Source of the DNA: Gracilibacillus boraciitolerans JCM 21714
GTDB taxonomy: Bacteria > Bacillota > Bacilli > Bacillales > Amphibacillaceae
Assembly: GCF_000521485.1 (NCBI RefSeq)
Contig: NZ_BAVS01000007.1
Span: forward strand, 52,025-116,024
Length of the DNA stretch: 64,000 nucleotides
Reading direction: 5' to 3'
The translations under genes were made by a program, and so were the position numbers. The stretch's first letter is position 1. The number at the start of each line of letters is the position of its first letter. Under the pieces are notes generated by a model. That model ran no database searches, was not told where the DNA came from, and saw nothing but the letters and a program-made list of their open reading frames with translations. Below, one piece after another: positions 10,433 to 21,500 of the stretch.

Positions 10433-10494
10433 GTTTATTCAATTCAGAATTTTTACATAATAGTTAGAGCACAGTACCTATGTTAGTAATATGG

Positions 10495-10519
10495 ACCGGG
10501 CGGCTTCCCCGGTTTTTTT
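10495..10519 (+). terminator. Terminator upstream of cadC
   Basis: ACCGGG-cggctt-CCCCGGT followed by seven T. It would stop read-through into cadCA from the repeat region. Confidence 0.7.
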
Positions 10520-10576
10520 AATGACCAAAAATCATTAACCAATTTTTATTTTCTTCATATGATAATTTCATAGTCA

Positions 10577-10658
10577 TATATTCAAAAGATTATTTGAGTA
10601 TATAAATTGACTATTTTTCTATGCAACTATAAACTGATAATCAAATGAATATTTGAAT
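10577..10658 (+). promoter_or_regulatory. cadC promoter with two CadC operators
   Basis: Upstream operator TATATTCAAAAGATTATTTG at 10577-10596, continuing AGTATA to 10602, and downstream operator TCAAATGAATATTTGA at 10641-10656. Both are AT-rich palindromes like the TCAAATA-type operator of plasmid pI258 cad. Between them are TTGACT (10607-10612) and a TATAAA-type -10 (10628-10633), so bound CadC would bracket the promoter. Metal binding would release it. Confidence 0.75.
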
Positions 10659-10672
10659 GAAGGTGAATAATA

Positions 10673-11059
10673 ATGGCTGAAAAGTTAATAAATGATGTGA
10701 AAGATACCTGTGATACCTTTTGTTATGATGAAGAAAAGGTAAATCGTATTCAACCTCAGTTGAATAAGGTCAATGGTGTTGAGTTAATATTTAAGGCATT
10801 GGCAGATGCGACACGAGTTAAAATTGCTTATGCTTTAACATTAGAAAAGGAGTTATGTGTTTGTGATGTAGCAAATATTATTGATTCTACTACGGCTACC
10901 GCTTCCCATCATCTACGATTATTGCGTAACATGGGATTAGCAAAATATCGAAAGGAAGGAAAATTAGTGTTTTATTCCTTGAAAGACGATCATGTACAAC
11001 AATTAGTATCACTTGCTATGACCCATGCAAAAGAAGGTGATCAAAATGGAAGAAAATAA
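10673..11059 (+). CDS. cadC: Cadmium/lead/zinc-responsive ArsR-family repressor CadC
   Basis: Winged-helix metal sensor that represses cadCA until Cd, Pb or Zn binds. 128 residues. The N-terminal DTCDTFCYDEEKV and the ELCVCDV of helix 4 supply the cysteines of the pI258 CadC thiolate site; ATASHHLRLLRNMGLAKYRKEG is the recognition region. ATG 10673 follows AAGGTGA. Operators flank its promoter and cadA overlaps its 3' end by 14 bp, giving an autoregulated metal-resistance operon. Confidence 0.93.
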   Translation: MAEKLINDVKDTCDTFCYDEEKVNRIQPQLNKVNGVELIFKALADATRVKIAYALTLEKELCVCDVANIIDSTTATASHHLRLLRNMGLAKYRKEGKLVFYSLKDDHVQQLVSLAMTHAKEGDQNGRK

Positions 11060-13159
11060 AAATGTATACAGGCTTCAGGGATTATCTTGCACAAATTGTG
11101 CAGCAAAGTTTGAAAAAAATATACGCGATATACCGTCAGTTGAAGACGTTCAGTTGAATTTTGGTGCATCCAAACTCACCGTACAAGGTAATGCGTCGGT
11201 TGAACAGCTGGAACAAGCGGGGGGGCATTTGATGGAATTAAAGTTCGACCTGAAAGAGAGAAAAGATCTGAAAAAAAGAATCTTTTTGGCATAAACGTTC
11301 CAATCTAACAACGATGGTATCTTTGTTTTTTTGATTATTGGATATGTCTTTTCTTTTAACCTTGGAGAGGAAAGTTCTATAACGATTGGTTTATTCGGAT
11401 TGTCGATTGTTATTGGTGGTTATGATTTATTTAAGGTAGGTTTGAAAAATTTAACCAAGCTTCAATTTGATATGAAAACATTGATGACGATTGCTATTAT
11501 TGGTGCTGCCATTATCGGCGAATGGGAGAAGGTGCTGTAGTTGTCTTTCTATTTGCATTAAGTGAGGCATTGGAAGGTTATTCGATGGATAAGGCAAGGC
11601 AATCGATTCGATCACTGATGGATATCGCACCTAATCGTGCTACGATAAGCCGAGACAATGAATTAATAGAAATGGATGTAGAGGATATTCAGGTAGACGA
11701 TATTATGATTATCAAATCAGGTGAGAAGATTGCGATGGACGGAATTGTAATAAAAGGACAATCATCTATTAATCAATCATCGATTACTGGCGAATCCATT
11801 CCTGTCTATAAAACGCTAAATGATGAAGTCTTTGCAGGTACATTAAATGAAGAAGGATCTCTTACAGTTAAAGTGACGAAACTGGTAAAAGATACAACGA
11901 TTGCGAAGATTATTCATTTAGTAGAAGAAGCACAAGCTGAACGAGCACCTTCCCAGTTATTTGTCGATAAATTTGCCAAATATTACACACCTGCTATTAT
12001 GATAATTGCATTATTCGTAGCGATTTTACCGCCGTTATTGATCGGAGGTATCTGGTCGGAATGGATTTATAGAGGATTGGCAGTGCTTGTAGTCGGCTGC
12101 CCATGCGCACTGGTTATTTCCACTCCTGTAGCGATTGTCACTGCGATAGGAAATGCGGCACGAAGGGGTGTATTAATAAAAGGTGGTATCCATTTAGAAG
12201 AAGCAGGCAAATTGAATGCCATTGCGTTTGATAAAACAGGTACACTGACAGAGGGTAAGCCTGAAGTAACCAATATTATCGCTTTATCCGGAATGAATGA
12301 AAAAGCAATCTTAGGAATTTCTCAAGCGATTGAGTCATTTTCAACCCATCCTCTTGCCTCGGCCATTATTCGAAAAGCAAAAAATGATCAGGCTGAAAAG
12401 TATATGGCAAGTGATTTTCAATCGATTACAGGGAAAGGTGCTAAAGCAATTATTGAAAATAAAGAATATTTTATCGGGAGTCCATCTTTATTTACAGAAA
12501 TACTAACGATTAGCAATGAAGTACATCAACAGATTGGTGATTTGCAAACACAAGGAAAGACCGTGATGTTATTAGGGACAAATCAGCAAATCATTGGTCT
12601 TATAGCAGTTGCTGATCAAGTGCGAAAAGAGAGCATAGCGATTATTCGAAATCTTCATCAGATTGGTATTAAAAAAACGATTATGCTTACAGGAGATAAT
12701 AAAGCAACGGGTGAAGCAATAGGAAATCAATTAGGTTTAACGGAAACCAAAGCTGAACTTCTTCCGGAAGATAAATTGAATGAGATTAAAGATCTTCGTA
12801 ACCAATATGGTAAGATTGCGATGGTAGGTGATGGGGTGAATGATGCTCCCGCATTAGCCGCGTCGACAGTTGGTATTGCAATGGGTGGGGCAGGCACAGA
12901 TACGGCATTAGAAACAGCTGATATTGCATTAATGGCAGATGACTTAGAAAAACTTCCATATACTATTGCGCTGAGTAGAAAAACGATGACAATTATCAAA
13001 CAAAATATATTCTTTGCACTAGGTTTAAAACTTCTAGCTCTATTGTTAATCATTCCCGGCTGGTTGACCCTGTGGTTAGCAATTTTCGCAGATATGGGCG
13101 CAACACTAATCGTAGTATTAAATTCCCTAAGATTAATGAAAACAAAATATAGCAAATAA
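11046..13159 (+). CDS. cadA: Heavy-metal-translocating P1B-type ATPase CadA (frameshifted)
   Basis: Exports Cd2+, Zn2+ or Pb2+ using ATP. Order: one HMA domain ([12 protein letters not shown]), membrane helices, actuator TGES, CPC metal site ([11 protein letters not shown]), phosphorylation site DKTGTLTEG, hinge [13 protein letters not shown] 11046 overlaps cadC. Four anomalies: G7 at 11219-11225 adds a glycine after EQAG; A7 at 11271-11277 is one too long; T7 at 11326-11332 is one too short; GGG at 11524-11526 should be GGGG. Correcting them gives [17 protein letters not shown] and [20 protein letters not shown], matching the family, about 700 residues. The defects look like sequence errors. 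Confidence 0.9.
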
Positions 13160-13161
13160 AC

Positions 13162-13193
13162 CAAAGGGGTGCAAACTAACATGCACCTCTTTG
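13162..13193 (+). terminator. Hairpin after cadA
   Basis: CAAAGGGGTGCA-aactaaca-TGCACCTCTTTG, about ten pairs, directly after the cadA stop. The T run is weak (TTGATTTA), so termination may be modest; it lies between convergent genes. Confidence 0.6.
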
Positions 13194-13246
13194 ATTTACT
13201 ATTTCATTTCATCTATTATCTCTGCGTTCGAGTACTAGAAAATTAT

Positions 13247-13869
13247 TCATTCTAACAAATTACCTTTAGCTGGAATAGGATGTTCTTGAAATAGTCGTGC
13301 CAGATGAAGTGTGTTATAGGCCAGCATTTCTATATGCTTTTTGGTGAAAGAGTTTTCTCCTTCCTTATCCATATAAGATGGGCCTGGACCAGCTTCACCA
13401 ACCCAATACGTATCCACATTTGGAGGGATAACAAAGCCAATATGTGACAGACCATATAAAATAGATGCTGCTGCATGTTTGGCACCATCTTCGTTTCCAG
13501 TTACTACTACTCCGCCAACTTTGTTATAAAAGATAGATTGTCCATTTTCCATCGTTTCACTACTGCTTCCATATATCTTTCGATAGCTAAAGTAGCTAGA
13601 CTGCTTTTTTCACCAAGCCAAAGTGGGGTGCCAATGATGAGAATGTCTGCTTCTTTCACTTTCTTGAAAATTTGAGGCCATTCATCGCCTTCACCCATAT
13701 CATCACTAATACCAAGAGAAATATTGTAATCTGCTAATCTAATTGTTTCTGTTTTAACATCTTCTTTTGATAATGTTTCTAATACTTCATTTGATAGAGC
13801 CTCCGTGTGTGACGCCTCAGATGAATCCTTTAATGAAGCATTTAGTACTAATGCTTTAATTGATGTCAT
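13247..13869 (-). CDS. NAD(P)H-dependent flavin oxidoreductase, flavodoxin-like fold (frameshifted)
   Basis: FMN reductase family enzyme. The N-terminus reads IKALVLNASLKDSSEASHTE (phosphate-binding loop of the flavodoxin fold), with IIGTPLWLGEKSSLATLAIER in the middle. The frame then shifts near 13570-13576; one added base gives ER-LYGSSSETMENGQSIFYN, and the rest (KVGGVVVTGNEDGAKH) is the usual flavin-site motif. Joined length is about 207 residues. Substrate unknown. It converges on cadA and has no evident operon partner. The indel is not in a homopolymer, so a real lesion cannot be excluded. Confidence 0.8.
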
Positions 13870-13957
13870 ATAATCACTCTCCTATCTCAGTTTATTTATC
13901 ATATTCCTTTCATTGAGTAGTATTAAACATCATGTTTCTTTTTAAATAAGTGTTTGG

Positions 13958-13991
13958 AACCAGTAGTTTTCGAAAAAAAAAACTACTGGTT
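13958..13991. repeat. Inverted repeat between divergent genes
   Basis: AACCAGTAGTTTT (13958-13970) pairs with AACTACTGGTT (13981-13991) around a short A-rich loop. It lies between divergent promoters, so it is more likely an operator or attenuating hairpin than a terminator of either neighbour. Confidence 0.45.
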
Positions 13992-14031
13992 GCCGTTAAT
14001 TTTACCTTTATTTTGTAAAAAATATCAAAAA

Positions 14032-14090
14032 TTGACGACATAATTATTTCCCCCATATAATAGTAATGTGAATTATTGAAAGCGGTCACA
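14032..14090 (+). promoter_or_regulatory. Sigma-A promoter and cre site for the two-component operon
   Basis: TTGACG (14032-14037), 18 bp, TATAAT (14056-14061). A cre-like TGAAAGCGGTCACA (14077-14090; 13 of 14 consensus positions) lies just downstream of the start point, where CcpA would act as a roadblock. Confidence 0.75.
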
Positions 14091-14135
14091 TTTAAAGTGA
14101 GGTGAACAGTATTTTTCGAAATACGTACGTACTAT

Positions 14136-15890
14136 TTGAATTTGCGACTGAAACATAAAATGGTTATCTTAACGTCATTAGTTTTACTCGCTTTTAGTAT
14201 TGGTGGACTTTCAATATTACAGTATGCGTTTCATTTATATAACAAGGAAATTTACCGGCAGTCTGCTCAAGCATTACAAGTATCCACAAATTCAGTTGAA
14301 GCAGAATTAAAAAAGATGGAACGTCTTTCTTACCAAATTTCAACAGATACCTATGTGCAATCATATCTTCAGGAACTAAGCAGTACAGATTCTAATTATG
14401 ATCAATTCATGATAGGGAATGAATTAAGAAAAAGATTATTACATATCGGTGCCCTGAATAAATACGTTCAATCTATCCAGGTTTATGATGTTTTCAATAA
14501 AGAATATTCTAGTGGCAATTTCATGATGAATTTAGCTGAAGAAAGACTCCAAACAATGAAAGATGCTGCACAAGAAAAAGAGGGAGGAGTAAACTGGATT
14601 TCACCTTCTGAAAATGATGAAACTGTGATGGCAGTAAGGGATATTCGTGAATATATGGATTTTTCCTTTGAACGACTGGGCACAGTTGGTGTAAGAGTAG
14701 ATATTCATGAAATTATGAATGAATTAACGAATAATTTAGAGGAACAGGAGACGAATTTCCTCATTTTTGATCAAGATCAACAGCAAATTTTTGCGAATGA
14801 GAATGGATTGAATACAATTAATCCAACCGAATATTTAGCAAATCAACAAGGTTATCAAATTATAAAATATAATGGAGATCGCTATTTTTTAACGTATTCA
14901 GAAGCCAATCATTTGGACTGGACCTATATGATTTTAACTCCATATAATAATTTATTTGCGGTAATTACAAAAGCACGCACGGCTGTTTTCCTTACTTATT
15001 TTACTTTATTTCTGCTTATGATCTTTTTGGGAACGAAATTTACAGGAACGATTGTCAATCCAATCGAAAGTCTGAATAAAAAAATGAAAAAAGTTCAAAC
15101 AGGCGATCTTGATTATTATGACGTGGGAATGGAAACCCAAATGTCAAAAGATGAAGCAGGCCAAATGCATGAAAATTTTAAAAAAATGATGAATCAAATT
15201 AATTTTCTTATTGGAGAAAATTATAAAAAGCAATTATTAATTAAAGAATCAGAATTTAAAACACTTCAAGCGCAAGTCAATCCTCATTTTCTCTATAATA
15301 CTCTTGAATCTATTAATTGGTCAGCAAAAATTGCAGGAGAAAAGAAAATATCACAAATGGCGGAATCATTGGGATTTGTACTTAGGGCGTCGATCAATAT
15401 GAAGGACATGTTAATTTCACTAAACGAAGAAATTAGTATTGTGGATCATTACATTACTATTCAGAGTTATCGATTTGAGGAAAGGTTACAATTTACTAAA
15501 AATATAGCGGACGCCCATTTAACAACACTGATACCAAAGTTTATTATTCAACCATTAGTCGAAAATGCTATCCGATATGGTTTGCAAGAAATGATTGGAG
15601 TATGTAAGATTCATGTATCAGTAAGTGAAACAGAAGAAACTGTTATTATATGTGTAGCAGATAACGGACCGGGAATAGAAACCGAATACTTAGAAAAAAT
15701 TATATCAGGAAACTATCAACCGAAAGGAACTGGTATAGGCCTGCGAAATATAAATGAGAGGATTAAGCTTTTATTTGGTGAGAAATATGGCTTGAAGATT
15801 GATAGTGAGATAGGAAAGGGTACTACGGTTTCTATCATTTTACCGAAGGAGGAGAAAAATTCTTATGTACAAGGTGTTGTTAGTAGATGA
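14136..15890 (+). CDS. YesM-family sensor histidine kinase
   Basis: Membrane sensor that phosphorylates the partner regulator encoded next. About 584 residues: helix at 9-29, extracellular sensing region, helix near 278-298, HAMP, His_kinase domain with [16 protein letters not shown] (phospho-His in NPHF), and an ATPase domain with DNGPGIE and GTGIGLRNI. The start is uncertain: TTG 14136 lacks a good ribosome site, whereas GAGGTGA at 14100 would serve a GTG at 14104 in another frame ([11 protein letters not shown]), so a small indel near 14140 may hide the true N-terminus. Overlaps the regulator by 26 bp. Such pairs control adjacent oligosaccharide importers in Bacillaceae. Confidence 0.88.
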   Translation: MNLRLKHKMVILTSLVLLAFSIGGLSILQYAFHLYNKEIYRQSAQALQVSTNSVEAELKKMERLSYQISTDTYVQSYLQELSSTDSNYDQFMIGNELRKRLLHIGALNKYVQSIQVYDVFNKEYSSGNFMMNLAEERLQTMKDAAQEKEGGVNWISPSENDETVMAVRDIREYMDFSFERLGTVGVRVDIHEIMNELTNNLEEQETNFLIFDQDQQQIFANENGLNTINPTEYLANQQGYQIIKYNGDRYFLTYSEANHLDWTYMILTPYNNLFAVITKARTAVFLTYFTLFLLMIFLGTKFTGTIVNPIESLNKKMKKVQTGDLDYYDVGMETQMSKDEAGQMHENFKKMMNQINFLIGENYKKQLLIKESEFKTLQAQVNPHFLYNTLESINWSAKIAGEKKISQMAESLGFVLRASINMKDMLISLNEEISIVDHYITIQSYRFEERLQFTKNIADAHLTTLIPKFIIQPLVENAIRYGLQEMIGVCKIHVSVSETEETVIICVADNGPGIETEYLEKIISGNYQPKGTGIGLRNINERIKLLFGEKYGLKIDSEIGKGTTVSIILPKEEKNSYVQGVVSR

Positions 15891-17410
15891 TGAACGAATG
15901 ATATTAGATGGGATATCGGTTATTGTTGATTGGTCTCAATACGAAACTCAATTAATTGGTAAAGCAATGAATGGAATAGAAGCATATGATTTTATTAAGA
16001 AAAATAAGCCAGATATCGTTATAACTGATATAACCATGCCTGGATTAGATGGAATCGAACTCGTCAAGAAAGCGAAATTGGAATATCCAGATATTAAATG
16101 GATCTTCTTATCGGGGGTTTAGTGAATTTGAGTATGCCAGACAGGCCATGCGTTTTGGAGTGAAGCATTATTTACTCAAACCCTGTAATGAAAGTAATAT
16201 TGTTGAAGCATTAAAGGATGTAGTGAAGGAAAAACAAAACGAAGAAGAAGCAGAATCCTATATGAAACTAATGGAAGAGGAAGTAACAAAAAATACAGTT
16301 TCTGAAAAAGAAGAGATTTTAAAACAATTTTTTCTGTATCAACAGGTAACAGATGATTTGAAAGAGAAAATGAAAAGTTTAATAGAAGAGGTGTATCCAT
16401 CGGAGCGATTCTATTTTTGTACCATTTATATAGATTCTTTACTTACATATGACCATATAACAGATGTAATCGAATCTATACAAATTCAGTTAAATGAATC
16501 AAAGGCTATTATAACATTTATTGAAAATAAAATAATAATGATGATGTCGACATCTATCCCAGAAGAAGAGGTAAACTTGTTAATAACTTGTTTGCTTCAG
16601 CCACACGAACATGAATATAGCATTGTATCCACTCCACCCTTTGCAAAGGAAAATATAGATAAAATTCCAAAGCTAGATGAAATGATCCAGCAACTGTTTT
16701 ATCAGCCTACATATACTGTTATTAATCATCAATCATGGCTTTCTTTTCATGAGCATTTAAGTGCGGATTTAGAAATTGATTTAGAAAAAATTATGTTCTA
16801 TTTAAAGAAACAGCAGCAACAACAAGCAATGCAATATCTTCAAAATTTTATTAACAAGTTAAAAAGACATAGGATAAGTCCTAAAGTAACTCGTGTTTAC
16901 TTTATTCAAATTTATTTACTACTTATGACCAGACATTCACAATATACTACTGAAAATCGTGTGCAAGCAATCGGGGGGGAATTGGAGGATCTTCAACATT
17001 TAACTGAATATGTTGAATTCTTTGAGAACTTATTTAACAGAATGATAGAACAAGTGGAGCATCCAAAAAAGTATTCACAAGTTGTTAAACAAATGCTTCA
17101 AAGTATTGATGAGCAAATCGAAAATTCTGAATTATCCTTGCAATGGTTAGCGACAAACTGTCTTTATATGAATGCCGATTACTTAGGGAAAACATTTAAA
17201 AAGGAGATTGGTCAGCGATTTTCATCCTATGTTACAAATGCAAGAATTAATAAAGCAGTGGAAATCATTGAAGAAGAACAGGATATAAAGGTGTTTGAAT
17301 TAGCGGAAAGATTGGGTTTTGGAAATAATCCTCAATATTTCAGTCAATTGTTTAAAAGAATGAAGGGGTTTACACCCTCAGAAATAATTAGATCTAACGA
17401 AAGAGACTAG
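15865..17410 (+). CDS. YesN-family response regulator with AraC DNA-binding domain (frameshifted)
   Basis: Receiver domain ([15 protein letters not shown], phospho-Asp in [14 protein letters not shown]), a long linker, and a C-terminal AraC/XylS double helix-turn-helix ([28 protein letters not shown]). It should activate the neighbouring sugar importer. The frame breaks at a G5 run (16113-16117). Four G restore [20 protein letters not shown] and KHYLLKP, the standard receiver motif, giving about 514 residues. A G7 run at 16974-16980 adds a glycine in the linker. Start at 15865 lies inside the kinase gene. Confidence 0.88.
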
Positions 17411-17494
17411 AGCGTTTCTAATTTCTCTTCTTTTTAAACATTTACCACTGATTTTTCTATCATACCTTTTATTGATAATCTGATATGCTATTAC

Positions 17495-17508
17495 TGTAAT
17501 CGCTTACA
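17495..17508 (-). promoter_or_regulatory. Consensus-perfect cre site before the sugar importer
   Basis: Reverse strand TGTAAGCGATTACA matches all 14 positions of TGNAARCGNWWWCA. It lies about 30 bp before the binding-protein start, strong evidence for CcpA repression of the importer. Confidence 0.85.
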
Positions 17509-17536
17509 GAAAATAAAAAGGGGGGGAGGGAAAGAA

Positions 17537-18884
17537 ATGAAAAAATCTTTGTTAATACTTTTAGGAATGATGATGATTTTATGGTTGACAGCATGTGGAG
17601 GAGATGATAACTCCGAAGAGGCTGGTAAAGACACAGGAAATGATGCGGCTGAAGAGAAAACTGATGAAAACACAGAAACTGAAACCGAAACTGAAGCAGG
17701 TGGAGAGGATGTAACACTAAGAATTGCCTGGTGGGGGTTCTCAACCACGACATGACTACACGTTAGAAGTAATTGAAATGTATGAGGAGCAAAATCCTGG
17801 TGTAACAATTGAGCCAGAATATGCAAGCTGGGATGACTATTGGCAAAAACTTGCACCACAAGCAGCAGCAAATGAATTGCCAGATATTCTAGCTATGGAC
17901 TTATCTTATTTATCACAATATGCTGGAAATGGTCAATTAGCTGATTTAAATCCTTTCATTGGAAACCAAATTGATGTGGAAAATATTTCAGAAGATGTTG
18001 TAAATGGCGGTACGGTAAATGATGGAATCTATGGTTTTAACTTAGGAGTAAATGCAGTTGGTTTTCATTATAATCCAGATTTGCTTAAAGAGGTAGGAAT
18101 TGAAGAAATACCTGAAGATTGGACATGGGATGATTATAAAGAAATGTCTCAAAAAGCAGCGGATGCAGGCGTGTTTTTTGATACTGGATTCGCTCCAGAT
18201 GTATTCTTTAACTATTACTTACGTCAAAATGGAGCACGTCTATATGCAGAAGAAGGAAGCGGTTTAGGTTTTGAGGATGATCAATTATTTATTGATTTCT
18301 TCTCCATGGTACAGAATCAAGTGGAAAAAGAAGCAATACCTACTCCAGATTACTTGGCACAATTAGCAGGACCTGAAGATGATCCTACTGTCAAAGGAGA
18401 GGGTATTGGTATCTTCCAATGGTCTAACCAATTTGTAGGGCTTGAAGATATCTCTGAATACCAATTTGATATGGCGCCAATGCCTGGTCCAAATGTAGCA
18501 GATGGTTTATTCCTAAAACCAAGTATGTTCTTCTCAGTTTCAGAAAACTCCGAAGCTAAAGAAGAAGCGGCAAAATTTATCAGCTTCTTTGTTAATGATG
18601 TAGAAGCAAATAAATTGATCCTAGGTGATCGTGGTGTTCCAGTTTCTTCAGTTGTAAAAGAAGCGTTAAAAGAAGAAGTTTCTGCATCACAAGCAGAAGT
18701 GTTTGATTATATTGCCTGGGTAGAAGAAAACAGTTCAGAAATGGGTGCTCCAGATCCGGCAGGTGCAGGTGAGATTATCGAATTATTAAATAACTTATCT
18801 GAACAAATTGCATATGGAGAAATTAGTCCAGAAGATGCAGCTGAACATTTCAGAACAAATGCAGAAAGCATTTTAGGAAACTAA
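17537..18884 (+). CDS. Sugar ABC transporter substrate-binding lipoprotein, family 1 (frameshifted)
   Basis: Surface receptor for a mono- or oligosaccharide. A signal peptide ends in lipobox WLTAC-GG, followed by an acidic linker of alternating Glu/Thr residues, then the mature fold (LRIAWWG, YTLEVIEMYEEQNPGVTIE). The frame breaks at a G5 run (17733-17737); four G join RIAWWG to SQPRHDYTLEVIEMYE, about 448 residues in total. The ribosome site is itself a G7 run (17520-17526). Expression is probably set by the YesM/YesN pair and CcpA. The ligand cannot be named. Confidence 0.9.
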
Positions 18885-18901
18885 TTGTCAAAATAATAAA
18901 G

Positions 18902-18937
18902 ACAATGGCTGATCCTATGAGATCAGCTATTGTTTTT
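18902..18937 (+). terminator. Intra-operon hairpin after the binding-protein gene
   Basis: ACAATGGCTGATC-ctat-GAGATCAGCTATTGT followed by TTTTT. Its position between receptor and permeases suggests partial termination or 3' end stabilisation, giving more receptor than permease. Confidence 0.75.
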
Positions 18938-18974
18938 CATCTACTCTTTATTAGAGAAGGGAGTTAAGAATTAC

Positions 18975-19871
18975 ATGCACACAAATATGAAACAGAATCT
19001 TTGGGGATATTTCTTTATTGGTCCATTTATTATTGGCTTTTTGGCTTTACAATTATTCCTATCATTGCTTCCTTTTATTTTTCGTTTACGAGTTATGACC
19101 TATTTAATGCACCGAGATGGATAGGGTTTGATAACTTCAAGCAAATGTTCACAGCAGATCCTCGTTATTTACATTCTTTGAAAATTACCTTTATTTATGT
19201 ATTTATTGGGGGTCCCACTTAGACTTGTTTTTGCATTAATTGTAGCAATGTTGTTAAACACAGCTTCGAGAGCGGTTGGATTGTACCGTACCTTGTATTA
19301 TTTACCATCCTTAATTGGTGGCAGTGTAGCAGTCGCTATCATGTGGCGTAATATTTTTGGAGATGATGGTATTGTTAACATTGCTTTATTAACAATGGGT
19401 GTAGATCCTGTTAGATGGTTTGGAAATCCTTCAGCAGCTTTATGGATGCTGATCTGTTTATCAATTTGGCAGTTTGGTTCGTCGATGTTAATATTCCTGG
19501 CTGGTCTTAAATCAATACCACAGAGTTATTATGAAGCGGCAAGTGTAGATGGCGCCAGCTTTTTTCAAAAGTTTTTTAAAATCACCATTCCAATGTTAAG
19601 TCCGGTCATATTATTTAATGCAATTATGCAAACTATTGCAGCATTTATGACGTTCGTACCAGCCTTTATTATCTCAAAAGGTACAGGTGGACCTTTAGAT
19701 GGTACTTTATTGTATTCTCTTTACTTATTCAAACAAGGTTTTGAATTCTTCCACATGGGTTATGCATCTGCAATGGCATGGGTAATGCTTATCATTATTG
19801 CGATATTAACTTCATTAATCTTTTTATCATCAAAATATTGGGTTCACTACGAATCAGAAGGAGGCAAATAA
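18975..19871 (+). CDS. Sugar ABC transporter permease, LacF/MalF type (frameshifted twice)
   Basis: Six-helix inner-membrane subunit; the EAA loop reads YYEAASVDGASFFQKFFKIT. The start is taken as ATG 18975, with GAAGGGAG upstream. Two breaks: TTT at 19045-19047 should be TTTT (restores FLAFTIIPIIASFYFSFTSY), and a G5 run at 19208-19212 should be four (restores YVFIGVPLRLVFALIVAML). The corrected protein is about 299 residues, normal for the family. Pairs with the next permease; no ATPase gene is nearby, so a shared MsmX-type ATPase elsewhere probably powers it. Confidence 0.88.
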
Positions 19872-19874
19872 ATA

Positions 19875-20713
19875 ATGAAACCTAAGCATATCAAAAAACT
19901 TATTTATCATGTTCTCGTTGGTGGATTTGCCATTCTGTTATTGTATCCAGTATTATGGCTAGTAATGAGTTCGTTTAAATTAAGCGAACGAATCTTCGTG
20001 ACAGCGGATCAACTGATTCCGGACCCATTTGTATTGTCTAATTATGCACAGGGTTGGGAAGGCTTTGGTGACTATGGCTTTGGAACATTTATCATGAATA
20101 CAGCTATTTTTGTTGTAATAGTGTTGATTGGTCATTTAATATCCTGTTCCTTAATTGCCTTTGGTTTTGCAAGACTTAATTTTGCAGGGCGAAAATTCTG
20201 GTTTGCCATTATGATTATGACCTTAATGCTTCCATATGAAGTAGTTATGATTCCGCAATATATAATTTTTGCACAGCTTGATTGGTTAAATTCATTAAAA
20301 CCCTTAGTTATTCCAGCTTACTTCGGACATCCATTTTTCATCTTTTTGCTCGTACAGTTTATTAGAACAATTCCAAGAGACTTAGATGAAGCAGCGATTA
20401 TTGATGGTTCCAGTATTTTTGGTATTTACTATCGAATTATTCTTCCATTAATAGTGCCAGCTCTTGCCACAACGGCATTTTTACTTTCTACTGGACATGG
20501 GATAACTTGCTTGGACCTGTATTATATCTGAACAGTCCGTCTAAGTACACGGTATCAATGGCTCTAAACATGTTCTTAAGTAATGAAACAGTATCAAATT
20601 GGGGTGCCATGTTTGCAATGTCAGTTGTGTCTTTGGTACCGGTATTTGTAATCTTCTTTATTTTCCAACGTTTTGTGGTAGAAGGTATTAGTACAAGTGG
20701 ACTAAAAGGTTAA
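19875..20713 (+). CDS. Sugar ABC transporter permease, LacG/MalG type (frameshifted)
   Basis: Second permease, about 280 residues, with EAA loop [20 protein letters not shown]. Starts four bases after the first permease gene. A T5 run at 20478-20482 should be T6; correction turns the C-terminus into [20 protein letters not shown], the standard WxWNxLLxPLxYL motif, and runs on to [11 protein letters not shown]. The break is most likely a homopolymer error. Confidence 0.88.
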
Positions 20714-20779
20714 TAGAAAGCAGTTTGAGTCTTAGGAAACTTTGCTTCTATGTAATTTTTGAAAGGGGGGGAAATTAGT

Positions 20780-21411
20780 ATGAAAGCATTAAATACAGCA
20801 TTTGAATGGATAGCAAAAGTAGCCTACTTAAATCTATTATGGGTCGGTTTTACGTTATTAGGTCTGGTGGTAGCAGGATTATTTCCCGCTACTGCTGCCA
20901 CGTTTACCGTGACGAGAAAATGGGTTACTGGTTATACTGATATTCCTCTTTTTAAAACCTTTTGGAAAGCTTTTCGTCAATCTCTAGTACAGAGTAATAT
21001 ACTAGGCTATTTGATAGCTGGGATGGCATATATTTTATATTTAGACTTTTTATTTATAACTGTCGTAGCAAATAATTACGTGATGTTGCTAACTATACCA
21101 TTTTTATTTGTAACGATACTTTATTTATTAACTGCGTTTTATATTTTTCCTGTCTATGTATATTTCGATATGAAAGTGATACAAGTAATTAAAAGTTCCT
21201 TGTTTATAATGGTGTTAAATCCGGTGCCAACTTTGATTATGGCATTGGGAATGTTTGGTATTACATATCTATTATGGCATTTTCAAGGCTTAGCTTTATT
21301 TTTTAGCATGAGTTAATTTCAATAGCGCTAATGATGCCCGCTAAAAAAGCATTTAATAAAATCCACGAAAAAAAAATGCATCATAAAAGTCAGGCTTTAG
21401 TAGAAAAGTAG
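20780..21411 (+). CDS. YesL-like DUF624 membrane protein (frameshifted near 3' end)
   Basis: Multi-helix membrane protein typically encoded with YesM/YesN systems and sugar importers; its molecular role is unknown. ATG 20780 follows a G7 ribosome site. Typical opening (NTAFEWIAKVAYLNLLWVGF) and LFPATAATFTVTRKW. As written it stops at 21316; one extra base near 21305 continues as ELISIALMMPAKKAFNKIHE and on to a stop at 21409-21411, about 210 residues, the normal family length. The exact indel position is unclear. Confidence 0.8.
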
Positions 21412-21500
21412 GCAGAGTTAGAGACATATTAATTATTTCTATCACAAAGTTAATTAATGGAAGAAGTTAAGAGTTACATAATCTTCCTATTATTCAATTT

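Larger units (their letters stand above)
9979..10494. other. Gene-poor interval with two palindromic elements
   Basis: About 500 bp between the ssrA terminator and the cad terminator region. No credible protein gene was found; the longest open frame (10038-10298, reverse) is a by-product of the palindrome. It is more GC-rich and far more structured than surrounding intergenic DNA, and holds the two inverted-repeat elements listed separately. Confidence 0.6.

Noticed and set aside
16113..19212. Programmed ribosomal frameshifting at GGGGG sites
   Set aside because: The slip sites lack a consistent heptamer or downstream structure, occur in unrelated genes, and match the general run-length anomaly.
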